Part shown: positions 1-9,264 of the stretch, in pieces | Layout: each line of letters opens with the position of its first letter | Numbering within the stretch: the stretch's first letter is position 1 | Source of the DNA: Eubacterium plexicaudatum ASF492 | GTDB lineage: Bacteria > Bacillota > Clostridia > Lachnospirales > Lachnospiraceae | Assembly (NCBI RefSeq): GCF_000364225.2 | Contig: NZ_AQFT02000001.1 | Coordinates: 620,001 to 684,000, forward strand | Direction: 5' to 3' | DNA: 64,000 nucleotides | Notes under the pieces: model-generated | Database searches by the model: none | Seen by the model: the letters and a program-made list of their open reading frames with translations, nothing else | What the model was told of the DNA's origin: nothing | Program-made: the position numbers and the translations under genes

Positions 1-2252
1 ATTGCTCAGAATTATTCTGGTGCAGATGATCACAGATTCATAGCGGATCTGAAAAAATATATAGAGGATAAACGTTATATCCGTATTTATGGAAAACCCT
101 TGATCCTTGTATATAATCCGGGGCAGATTCCCGACTGCCATAGGAGCTTTGGGGAGTGGCGCCAAACGGCAAAGGAGCTTGGAATCGGTGAAATACTGAT
201 CTGGACTTGCAGGACTGCAAATCATACGGCAAGGGAATTGCATATTGAGGACTGCATTGATGCAGAGGTTGAATTTCCGCCGCATAATATGTGGTGGGAG
301 TCTGCAGCAGTCAGAGGTGTTGATCTGGGTGGGAAGAGTGCGTTTTTATACAGTTATTCTAAAGTGGCGCAGGAGGCTGTCAGCAGGATGAAAACAGCAA
401 GGCAGAGAGTGCCGCTTCATCATGGCTGTATGCTGGCGTGGGATAATGCGGCCAGAAGAAAAGATGCCTGGTTTACCTACTGTGGATTTTCATTAAAAAG
501 CTTATATCGATGGGTGCTTGAGATTGCTGAGGATGCAAGGAAGACTTTTGAACCGGAAGAAAGATTTGTATTTATAAATGCATGGAATGAGTGGGGAGAA
601 GGAACCTATCTGGAGCCAGATGAGAAATATGGCTATTCCAGTATTAATACCGTATCGAAAGCTTTGCTGGGAATGCCGTTTTGTGAAGATTTAAAAATAC
701 TTCAGCTTGGCAATGATGCACTGGAGGAGTCTGCATTCCGGACAGGGGCGGCATCCGCAATAGCGGTACAGATTCATATGTTTTATCCGGATACGCTGGA
801 AGAGATCATTTATAGCCTGAATCAGATTCCATATGCCTTTGATTGCTATGTATCTACAGATACAAAAGAAAAGCAGGCAGACATTGAAAAAAGATGCGGA
901 AGGACTGTAGATGCAAAAGTCTTTGTGTGGAGGTCTATGACAACCGGGGCAGGGATGTAGCGCCGTTTTTCATGCAGATGAAGGAACGGATTGACAAATA
1001 TGACTATATCTGCCATATACATTCCAAGAAAACAAAAACAAATGACCATGGCGATGACTGGAGAAAATATAATTTTGAACATTTATTTGGCAGCAGCGAA
1101 TACCTGAAGCGTGTGTTCTATTTATTTGAATCGGATCCTGGAATAGGGCTTTTAATGCCGGAGACATATCCGATATTGGAATTACAGGCGGAATGGGGCG
1201 GCAATCAGGAGGGTACGGCAGCACTATTGCAAAAACTGGGTGTTCAGGCGGAACTTCCAAAGGAACCGGTATTTCCTGTCGGAAATATGTTCTGGGCCAG
1301 GACAGCCGCTGTCAGAAAAATGTTTACCTATGGCTTTACACAGAAAGATTTTCCGCCGGAAGCAGGGCAGGTTAATGCAACGCTTGCCCATCAGGTCGAA
1401 AGGGCATGGATCTATCTGATAGCCAGTGAGGGGTATTCATACCGCAAAATATTTAATCATTGTCAAAGCAGGAACACAAAGCTGCAAAAGAAAAGACGGC
1501 TGATGGCGTATGTCCATTATGATAAAGAAAACAGGATTTCGAAGGATGATTTAAAAACACTTGCGATTTTTTCCGGAATCTGTGAAAAAGTGCTGTTTGT
1601 TACGAACTCTGCCATATGCCAGGAAGATTTGGATCATGTGGACAGATATGCGGATCGTATTTTGGTAAGGGAAAATACCGGATATGATTTTGGCGCATGG
1701 AAGGATGCATTGTTTGATTTTGGGAGGGAACAAGCAGAGCAGTTCGATGAGTTGATTTTGCTGAATAACAGCTGCTTTCCGCCAGTATTTGACATACGTG
1801 AAATGTTTGCTGAAATGGAAGGACAGGACTTGGACTTCTGGGGCAATACCGTATCACCATTCAGTCCGGATGGATCTTATATTAAAGAAGCATGTATTTA
1901 TGAGCATTTGCAAAGCTATTTTATGGTGTTTCATGCGAAGGTTATCGAAAGTAATGTCTTCTGGGAATTTTGGGAAGAACTGCCGGAATGCACGGAACTG
2001 ATCGATGTTGTAGCGAAATGCGAAACAAAATTTACGAAGATTTTGAGTGACGCAGGCTTTACCTATGCACCGTACATCAGGGAAACTTATTATATAAGCA
2101 GATTTTTGAACAATTATGCAGTCCCGTATGAGAAGCCGTGTTCGCTGCTTTTGCTGAAAGATGCATTTGTAAAAAAGAAGTGCTATGAATATATGAATGC
2201 AGAAGAAAAGGTCAGGCTGGAATATTTGTTAAGATATTTAGAAATATTTTAA
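1..2252 (+). CDS. WbsX-RgpF two-domain glycosyltransferase (5' partial, frameshifted)
   Basis: The reading frame is open from base 1, so the start lies outside the window. The first part (to about base 890) ends in a WbsX-type domain, recognised by the run NAWNEWGEGTYLEP near bases 577-618. The second part is an RgpF-like (rhamnan synthesis F, PF05045 type) domain, with the paired signatures VYDNRGRDVAPFF (around 930-972) and NTGYDFGAWKDAL (around 1674-1713). The two parts are in different frames. One missing base near the TTT run at 922-924 would join them, and the overlap hits a stop at 958-960 in the first frame. Known family members build rhamnose-containing cell-wall or O-chain polysaccharides in the cytoplasm. 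The glycosyltransferase-rich neighbourhood fits, but the sugar and linkage cannot be read from the sequence. Confidence 0.8.
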
Positions 2253-2331
2253 GAAGTGGATTGTTATATAATTTGAACGTAGGGACATACTGGCGGATAA
2301 AAGAAATAGAAATCAGAAGGAGTTTTTTGGG

Positions 2332-3401
2332 ATGCTATCAAAGGTCAGAAAGTATTCAGCAAAGGAAAATATAGCAGCTTTTGATTTTGTAAGGGTTTTT
2401 TCGGCATTTGGAATCATAGCATTTCATTTTTCATGTCATACGAACAGTACATATAAGCCATTGTTTTATTTTGCGAATGGAGATTATGGTTTTGTATTTG
2501 TTACAGTGTTTTTGATGCTTTCAGGTGCAGTCTTGTATTATCAATATGCAGATAACATCTGTTTGAGGGTTTTTTATTATAAACGCTGGAAATCAATATT
2601 TCCAATGTTTTATATTGCATTTATTTATTATTACTACCAAAAAGTATTTGAGACATCCAGTTGGTCATATAACGGTAGCCTGAAAGCTTTATTATGGTCA
2701 TTTTTAGGAATGGATGGTTATTTGTCTTATCGTGTTTCTAATTATTTTTTAGTAGGTGAATGGTATGTAGGTGCAATTGTAATACTGTATATCCTATTTC
2801 CGTTGCTGAATCAGATGTGTGCAAAGTCCTATAAACTGACAGTCTTGTTGACAATAGTTTTGTATTTTGGAATGAAGGGATTGTATAGGCTGGATATGTG
2901 GAAAATTGCGTATCATCAGAATTTAGTCGTATGTCTTGTTAGTTTTGTGGCAGGTATGCTGGTTATGAAATTTAGAAAAATATTAAAAAACAGGTATGTT
3001 TTTTTACTGCTTTGTTTTTGAGCATCATAATAATCAGGATAAAAATACCATTTTGGAGGCAGGGCGCTTTTTGTGGGCAACTGCTGGGAATCCTTTTGTT
3101 TTTCATCCTTGTTTTTATAGGAAATATTGTTATGAAAATGCCCATTGTAAATGAAATAGTTTCATTTTTAAGTAAATTGGCATATCCCGCTTTTTTAATA
3201 CAGCATCAGGTGATTTTAAAAGTTTTTGTATTTCGAAATCCGGTTACTGCAATACATGCGGGAATCGTATTTGTATTTATTATTAGTTTGATATTGATAG
3301 AAGCAGCGGTCATTGATCTGATAGCAAAGGCTGTGATGAATAGTAAATGTTTTATGAAACTGGAGAGAAAAATATTGGCAGGGGGAGAAGTGAATGGTTA
3401 A
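2332..3401 (+). CDS. Acyltransferase 3 family membrane protein (frameshifted)
   Basis: This is a multi-pass integral membrane O-acyltransferase of the acyltransferase-3 type (PF01757), likely adding acetyl or similar groups to a surface glycan. The N-terminus shows the family pattern FDFVRVFSAFGIIAFHFSC, followed by FVFVTVFLMLSGAVLYY and GEWYVGAIVILYILFPLL. The frame stops at 3021 and continues in another frame from about 3012. One T restored to the T5 run at 3015-3019 joins CF to LSIIIIRIKI and gives a protein of about 356 residues, normal for the family. A ribosome site (AGAAGGAG, 2315-2322) precedes the ATG. It is a paralogue of the protein at 19052, sharing the HF, LSGA and GEW segments. 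Confidence 0.8.
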
Positions 3402-3466
3402 TGCGATTACAACTTTATATAAAGAGGATTGGTAACACATTATTTGGTATTATATGAGAAAGGAAT

Positions 3467-3718
3467 ATGATTCATATAGTTGATTATTTAGAAAATGTAA
3501 AGATCAGGCATTTTGGATGTACAGAGGATATTACAAAATATTGTTATGATTATCTTGCGGGATATTTGAGCATGGATATTCATTATCATACTTTTACAGA
3601 AGAAAGTATGACACATATTATTAATTGGTTTAATGAAAACATTTATCGATGGAGTTCGTCAGAGATTTTTTGCAGACTGGAAGGTGCAAATGAGTTTTTT
3701 GTGAAGCTTGTAAAATAA
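3467..3718 (+). CDS. Small protein of unknown function, possibly a remnant
   Basis: I do not recognise this 83-residue protein. It has no signal peptide or membrane segment. It is rich in His, Tyr and Phe, with a centre IHYHTFTEESMTHIINWF. A possible weak ribosome site (AAGGAA) sits very close to the ATG. In the same frame an upstream ATG at 3401, overlapping the stop of the acyltransferase, opens 18 codons that end in TGA at 3455-3457. The small gene may therefore be the 3' part of a longer gene cut by a stop. No partner or pathway can be inferred beyond its place in the polysaccharide locus. Confidence 0.4.
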   Translation: MIHIVDYLENVKIRHFGCTEDITKYCYDYLAGYLSMDIHYHTFTEESMTHIINWFNENIYRWSSSEIFCRLEGANEFFVKLVK

Positions 3719-3824
3719 TTCATTAATTCCGGTTTATGTATACGGGGCAGAAAAATTAGCAGCTTTGTTCACAGGTTATTTATCTGGCCGATTGTCGATA
3801 AGTGAAAAGGAAAGGAAATAAAAG

Positions 3825-5640
3825 ATGAGAAATACAAAAATCAATATTTTTGAAAAAAAGTATAATAAGCTGCTGATATTTCTTATAATGTTTTCCATAT
3901 TTTGTTCTTTTTGCTTCTCAATAGTAAAACACCTCCTATGGGGGAAGATTTGATATTGATTCCCTGGGGAGCAGGAGACAGACCGGGAAATGTATGTGAG
4001 GCTTTCTCACGCATATGCAGTCGGATACGGGAACAGTCTGCGGGATGGAATGTGCGATTTGGAGAGCAATTGTCCATTGTTTTTGCAGCATTACCGAAGC
4101 AGATCTTTCATGTGCTGAACAGCGGTATGGTTTTGCTGTATATCTGCCTGATCTATTGGTATGCATTCAAAAGAAAGATCATATACGGATACTATCATGC
4201 GTTGCAATTGCTGATCTGCTGGACAATGATCATCTGCGCACAGCCGGTATTAGGCGAAATATTTTTCTGGAGAACAGGGAGCGCCAATTATCTATGGGCA
4301 ATCTGTCTGCTGCTGGCCTTTGGAATACCGTTGAGGTACTACATAGGAAATGAATCTATAGATCTTATAGGAACGTCTGTAATCAGGTGTATTCTTCTAA
4401 CAATTGCAGGATTTTTTGCAGGTTTTACAAATGAAAATACAGTGATTGTATTTCTTGTATTATATATCGGAACGATTGTATTTGATAGGATACGCAGAAG
4501 AAGGACGCCGATTTGGATATTTTTATCTGGTACTTCATTTTTTGCGGCGCTATGTATATGTATGTTGCACCAAGTACAAAGGTACGCCGGCAGATCTATG
4601 ACCAGATGTATGGAATTACGGAGGTTAGCTTTCAGGATTATTATATGCGGGCCTTAAAGGTGATCCACCGATTTTTTTATGATAACAGGATACTGGTTCT
4701 TCTGACGGGCATTCTGGTCTTTTGGCATTATATGTATACATTGTCGGATAAGAATATTACATTGCCGGCTAGGAAAAAGAAGCTTATATATTCGGCAGAA
4801 AACCTTATGCTTCTACTATTGACTTCTATTTCCTGCGGAGTTCTGATCCTGAATCCGTATATAGAGACAAGGGCTTTTTTGTTGCCGGATTTTTTCATGA
4901 TGGTGTGTGTGCTTTATTACTTTGAGCAGTTATATTTATTCATCAAAAAGAAAGCAGTTCTTACCGGAACTCTCACTGCTATATTAGCAGGTAGTCTCGT
5001 AATAGAAGTAACTCATATTTATCATACATACAATAATTATTACAACTACGTTCAGCTGCGTTGTCAGGCGATAGCGGAACAGAATGATGAGGATACATTT
5101 ATATGGGGTGCATACCAAGGTGAGGATTACAGCAGAGTTCTCACAACAAGGGAAGATTATTTAATGAATGAGAATACCAGATTAAGTTATTATTTTGGAA
5201 AAAAGATTCAGCCTTTACGAAATTACATATGGGGGTTTTCGATAGATGAATCTTTCGAAAAGGTACATATTGAAGGGGGTTTAGATACATTTTGGTACAA
5301 TAGAGAGGATGATTCCGTAGAGTTGACCGGATGGGCGGCTAAAAAAGAAGATGATGCAGAGAATAACAGTTATTATGTATATTTGGATAGTGGTCAGCAG
5401 CGTTTTTATTTTAAAACGAATCGTATTTCCAGGAAAGATATTGCAGATGCATATGGCAATAATATTTATTTGAATAGTGGTTTTTGCTATACAATAGAGT
5501 CTGTATCAGAAGTAGTTGGAGACACTGAGTTGGAAAATGTTCGTGCTGGCTTTTGTGTAGTTGATGAGAAAAACGGATGGTTTGGAGAACAGGAAGAAGG
5601 GAAGATATATGAGGTTGTCGATCATAGTCCCCTGTTTTAA
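3825..5640 (+). CDS. Large multi-pass membrane protein, DUF6056/GT-C-like (two frameshifts)
   Basis: The reconstructed protein has about 605 residues: an N-terminal hydrophobic segment, a loop with KTPPMGEDLILIPWG, about ten hydrophobic segments, and a soluble C-terminal domain of about 190 residues. The topology and the loop with acidic residues after the first membrane span resemble GT-C type polyprenyl-phosphate-sugar transferases and DUF6056 proteins. That assignment is tentative. The frame breaks at the T4 run 3900-3903 and at the T6 run 4538-4543, and one T in each restores continuity. A ribosome site (AAGGAAAGG) precedes ATG 3825. The gene overlaps the following GtrB-type gene (ATG 5609), which suggests translational coupling. 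Inference: the protein moves a sugar from the lipid carrier made by its neighbour onto a surface glycan. Confidence 0.6.
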
Positions 5641-6533
5641 TGAGCAGGAAGTGCTACCGTTTTTTATGGAGGAGGTATATAAGACGTTACATTGTATACC
5701 AGATCATGAGTATGAAATTATTTTTGTAAATGACGGTTCAAAAGATGAGACGATTCGGGTTATAAAAATATTGCAAAGGCTGATTCATATGTGAGATATA
5801 TTTCTTTTTCCAGAAATTTTGGGAAAGAGGCAGCGCTTTATGCTGGGCTTTGCAAGGCGAAAGGAGATCTGATTGCAGTTATGGATGCAGATCTGCAGGA
5901 TCCGCCTAATCTTTTATTAGACATGTGTACGGCAGTGGAGCATGAACGCTATGATGCGGCGGCAGCGTGCAGGAGCAGCAGAACAGGAGAGCCTGTGATA
6001 AGATCTTTTTTGCGAGTTGTTTTTATCGTTTGATCAATAAAATGACAGATATAGAAATCAGGAATGGAGCACGTGATTTTCGTTTGATGAGCAGAAAATA
6101 TGTAGATGCCTTGTTGCAACTGCAAGAATATAATCGTTTTTCTAAAGGATTGTTTAGTTGGGTTGGATTTAGAGTAAAGTGGATTGAGTATGAAAATATA
6201 GAACGGGCAGCGGGAAGCACAAAATGGTCTTTTTGGTCTTTATTTAAGTACAGTATCGAAGGCATTGTAGCATTTACGACAATACCTTTGATTGTATCTT
6301 CTGTTGTCGGTTTGATGCTTTGTCTATGTGCGTTGTCTGCTGTTCTTTTCATCGCGATCCGTAAAATCCTGTTTGGGGATCCGGTAGATGGATGGGCGTC
6401 GTTGGCGTGCCTGATCACATTTATAGGAGGATGTCAGATGTTTTTTCTGGGCATAATGGGGCAATATGTAGCGAAGATATATTTGGAGAATAAAAAGAGG
6501 CCTATCTATATCGTGGATGAAGAAACGGAATAA
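5609..6533 (+). CDS. GtrB/DPM1-type polyprenyl-phosphate glycosyltransferase (two frameshifts)
   Basis: This is a GT2 enzyme of the kind that loads a sugar from a nucleotide donor onto polyprenyl phosphate at the membrane. The reconstructed order is MRLSIIVPCFNEQE, the nucleotide-binding FVNDGSKDET, the metal-binding VMDADLQDPP, RNGARDFRLMSRK, and two C-terminal transmembrane segments (about bases 6280-6470). This is the classical GtrB layout at about 307 residues. The frame breaks at A5 5764-5768 (restoring KNIAKADSYVRY) and at T6 6006-6011 (restoring RSFFASCFYRLINK). It starts inside the end of the upstream membrane protein, after AGGAAGAAGG. Together they look like a Gtr pair. Confidence 0.8.
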
Positions 6534-6587
6534 TAATAGCTGATTTTTAATAATTACTTTTTATCATTCGCATAAGAAGCAACCAGG

Positions 6588-7187
6588 ATGATCGCGCGGG
6601 CAGTATATAACCTGGGAAATTACCGAACCAGTTCGGGTCCTTATGATGAAATAGATTATTACATCGGACACAATGTAGAAACAGTTCGTGATTACCTGGC
6701 CTTGATGGCCGCAGGCATCTCTGTTTCCGTACAAATATGGGAGTATGCGGCGACTTCTGCAAAGCTGCAGACAAAAGAAGAGATTTTTCTGCCAAGGTTG
6801 TATATGGATTTCTGACTTACAAAGACGGGAAAGTTTTGATTCCAAACAAAGAGCTGATGGATAAGTTTACTGCCATGCTCAGAAAAGAATCTTCTCTTGG
6901 ATGCAGGAAAAGGATATGTGGATTTTATTTTTTATCCGGAGACAGATAAAAGTGCCGATTGTATTATTTTAGAACTGAAAGTGGGTCATACACCAGATGA
7001 GGCACTCAGACAGGTTAAAGAAAAAAGCTATGAACTCCGGTTTCAGGGAAAAACAGCAGAAGGTTCACGATATACAGGACGAATACCGGGGTGGGCATCA
7101 GCCTTGACAAAGAACAGAAAAAGCACTTTTGCAAAGCAGAGATTATATGAGCAAAGTCGCATCATAATACGAGGGAGTTATCAATGA
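6588..7187 (+). pseudogene. Decayed AAA-ATPase-like / PD-(D/E)XK (DUF1703-type) protein remnant
   Basis: Three short frames carry successive pieces of one family. The first is SGPYDEIDYYIGHNVETVRDYL, the second VVYGFLTYKDGKVLIPNKELM, and the third GYVDFIFYPE followed by CIILELKVGHTPDEALRQVKEK. The last is the nuclease-like core (D, then E-L-K) of the DUF1703 domain. In intact relatives an N-terminal AAA-ATPase-like domain comes first, and it is missing here. The pieces lie in different frames and no good start remains, so this is real decay rather than one indel. Such genes are common, highly copied and of unclear role in gut Firmicutes. The fragment follows the GtrB gene with no link to its function. 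Confidence 0.6.
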
Positions 7188-7216
7188 AAGAAATGATTGC
7201 AGGAGTCTTTGTCGTC

Positions 7217-7252
7217 AGAGCGTGTCTGAGAAGTATTTTCAGGCACGCTCTA
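7217..7252. terminator. Hairpin with AGAGCGTG...CACGCTCT arms between convergent genes
   Basis: AGAGCGTGTCTGA (7217-7229) pairs with TCAGGCACGCTCT (7239-7251) with one mismatch, around a loop of 9 bases. It lies between a + strand remnant and a - strand gene, so it can act as a bidirectional terminator. The arms match the AGAGCGTGTTTGA arms of the longer palindrome at 54087-54177, so it may be a short relative of that repeat. Confidence 0.5.
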
Positions 7253-7285
7253 TGTTACACGTTTCGTATTTGTTAGAAATTGCTG

Positions 7286-8284
7286 TTAAAGATAATACAT
7301 TTTCACATACTTTCTCGCATCCTGTAATGTAAGATCGCATTCTTTTTGAAGTTTTTCGACTGCGGTTTCCTGCGGTGCACCAAAGTCTTTGCAGATTTTT
7401 ACGATACCTTCAATTTTGCCCTCAATTTTGCCCTCAATTCTGCCTTCAATTTTGCCCTCAATTCTGCCTTTTTCTCTACTCGTATTTTCTAATTCCTGTA
7501 AAGCCGTACACATATTCATAACACCTCCTCTGCTTTTCAGTGCTTCGTTCATAAGTACGGTGGATTCGGATGCCGCACCAATGGCGAGTCCAAGCTCCGT
7601 GCTGATTTCACGGGTTTTATATACTTCTTCAATTTTACGATAATCTCTGCGGTAGATGTTTCGCATAATCTCAAAAAAATCCTGAACATCGGAATTTTGG
7701 AAACGGTATTCTTCGCTGCCATGAATTTGAATGAGATTGATCTTATAATCGTTGACAAAGCTTCTTAACTGCTTCGGAATATGCTGTAGATCCAGCATAT
7801 CCAATAAAGAATAAGGTCCATCCCAGTCCGTTTCTCCATAATAAACGCATATGGTGACAACCGCATGCAGGCGGTCTTCCCTGCGCAGGCCGGAGAGAAA
7901 TTCAGCGTCATTTTGCAGCGGTTCGGATTGTTTGTTGCGTTTGACTGTTTCGGAATATTCCTTCATATAAATAAGTGCGTCTGCTGTCATATTTCTAAGA
8001 GGCATGGCATAATGTACTTTCATTTGGTTTTCCAGCCCAAGAATTACAAAATCAATGCCATAAGAGCTTTTCTTTACAACATCCAAAATCCGTCCGAGAG
8101 TTTCCGCATGGCCGTTAAATTTCAAAACAGACGACACATCGGTATCAGATTCTGAGAGCATATCGGGTTGCAGAATTTTTTCGCCGTGAAACAAAGAACC
8201 GTTAAATAAATCAGCAAAACGGTCATTGTCGCGCCAGAAATTTTTCAGCACAATGTCCGGTTTCAGTTTGTTTTTTACAGCCAT
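7286..8284 (-). CDS. Rpn-family recombination-promoting nuclease / PD-(D/E)XK transposase-like protein
   Basis: This 332-residue protein has the N-terminal layout of the Rpn family: a start with LKPDIVLKNFWRDNDRFADLFNGSLF, then YGIDFVILGLENQMKVHYAMPLR, which holds the D ... E-x-Q nuclease motif, then VVTICVYYGETDWDGP. Known Rpn proteins are DNA endonucleases linked to RecA-independent recombination. The C-terminus carries a tandem run of five K/R-IEG units (residues about 272-291), followed by a short helical tail. A ribosome site (AGAAGG) sits just upstream of the ATG on the minus strand. It stands alone and is convergent with the decayed nuclease gene on its left. Confidence 0.75.
   Translation of the reverse strand: MAVKNKLKPDIVLKNFWRDNDRFADLFNGSLFHGEKILQPDMLSESDTDVSSVLKFNGHAETLGRILDVVKKSSYGIDFVILGLENQMKVHYAMPLRNMTADALIYMKEYSETVKRNKQSEPLQNDAEFLSGLRREDRLHAVVTICVYYGETDWDGPYSLLDMLDLQHIPKQLRSFVNDYKINLIQIHGSEEYRFQNSDVQDFFEIMRNIYRRDYRKIEEVYKTREISTELGLAIGAASESTVLMNEALKSRGGVMNMCTALQELENTSREKGRIEGKIEGRIEGKIEGKIEGIVKICKDFGAPQETAVEKLQKECDLTLQDARKYVKMYYL
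7411..7470 (-). repeat. Five 12-bp tandem repeats inside the Rpn-family gene
   Basis: The unit CAATTTTGCCCT and its variant CAATTCTGCCTT occur five times in a row with a period of 12 bases, coding K/R-I-E-G on the minus strand. The period is a multiple of three, so slippage would lengthen or shorten the protein without a frameshift. Confidence 0.85.
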
Positions 8285-8859
8285 GGCTTTGCCTTCTTTC
8301 TCTGTGGTTTCTTTATATAGAATAGTATAATTGACGGGTGAAAAGAAGTCAATTGCTTGTTAAAACCGGTTATGGAAGCAGGATAACAAACCAATTATAG
8401 GATATAAGACAATTGAGAATGAGTTAGACAGTTTGTTGCTTTGCTGATGATTCTAATACATAACATTTTATAACAAAATGTTGCCTTTAAGTATTCTATA
8501 CCAAATATCTTTATTTTGCAACAGGAAAGATAAAATTAGCAGTAATTGCTGGTTTTTCTTTCTTTTTTTGTGCTTTATTGTTGAAAAGTTACAATAAAAT
8601 AGGCTGTTTTTATAATTGTTGAAAAATTCATTTTTATCATGTTCGTACGTTTTGATACTTTAAATTTTATCATTTGTTGTTGGGGATATCCGGTGTTTTA
8701 TTGATTTTTTGCGGGGTTTGGGCATGGAACCTGCATTTATAAAACATAACATTTTGTTATAAAATGTTATGCTTTATATTTGTAATATTTGAATATAAGA
8801 ATATAAGAAAAATGTCTGTTATTGGGACACGATATGCAAATCGGTACAGGAGGAGCATC
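8285..8859. other. AT-rich gene-free stretch bounded in part by inverted repeats
   Basis: These roughly 575 bases lie between two divergent genes. The left part must hold the promoter of the Rpn-family gene and the right part that of the XRE regulator. I see no credible gene. The notable content is the pair of inverted 24-bp repeats listed separately. Confidence 0.6.
8459..8771. repeat. 24-bp inverted repeats, each itself palindromic, bracketing 313 bp
   Basis: Bases 8459-8482 and 8748-8771 are exact reverse complements of each other over 24 bases. Each copy is also an internal palindrome: AACATTTT, a 5-base centre (ATAAC or GTTAT), then AAAATGTT. The right copy extends to CATAACATTTT/AAAATGTTATG at 8745-8771. 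The right copy is about 90 bases upstream of the XRE regulator's ATG. The pair could be operators for that regulator or the ends of a small non-autonomous element. No flanking target duplication is obvious. Confidence 0.7.
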
Positions 8860-9215
8860 ATGAAGGAATTGGATTATGGCAAAATGGGCATGAGAATTCG
8901 TCAGGTGAGAAAAGCAAAAGGCTGGTCGCAGGAAGAGCTTGCAAAAAAATGCGGAATCAGCATGTCATTTTAGGGCATATCGAACGCGGAACGCGGATTA
9001 TGAGTTTGGAGACATTTGTAAGTATTTGTGAGGCACTGGATGCCGGAGCGGATGAACTGCTGTGGGGTGTGGTAAATGATACATCGGATGTAGTGCGTAA
9101 TATGTGGGAACCGATAGATGCAGGTAACAGGCAGGCTGAGGGAAAGAAATCAGACAGTTATTCTATGTATGTACGTATTATGAAATCTGTAGCAGAGATT
9201 ATGAATGGGGTATAA
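8860..9215 (+). CDS. XRE-family helix-turn-helix regulator (frameshifted)
   Basis: The reconstructed protein has about 118 residues with an N-terminal Cro/C1-type HTH: MGMRIRQVRKAKGWSQEELAKKCGIS, then SFLGHIERGTRIMSLETFVSICEALDAGADELL. The frame stops after SMSF. Restoring one T to the T4 run 8968-8971 gives SMSFLGHIERG and joins it to the second half. AGGAGG lies at 8849-8854, so the ATG at 8860 is well placed. The C-terminal 40 residues are not recognisable. It is the first gene before a run of glycosyltransferases and may control them. The palindromes upstream are candidate binding sites, by inference only. Confidence 0.75.
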
Positions 9216-9264
9216 GTCTGAGATCATGATTTGAAAGTTCCGGACAGTTCGGATGAGAAAATAG

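Noticed and set aside
5764-6011. Programmed frameshifting in the GtrB-type gene
   Set aside because: Two breaks of the same kind occur in one gene, and the same kind occurs in many unrelated genes. Base loss during sequencing is simpler.
7411-7470. CRISPR-like short repeats
   Set aside because: The units are contiguous 12-mers without spacers and code for K/R-IEG.
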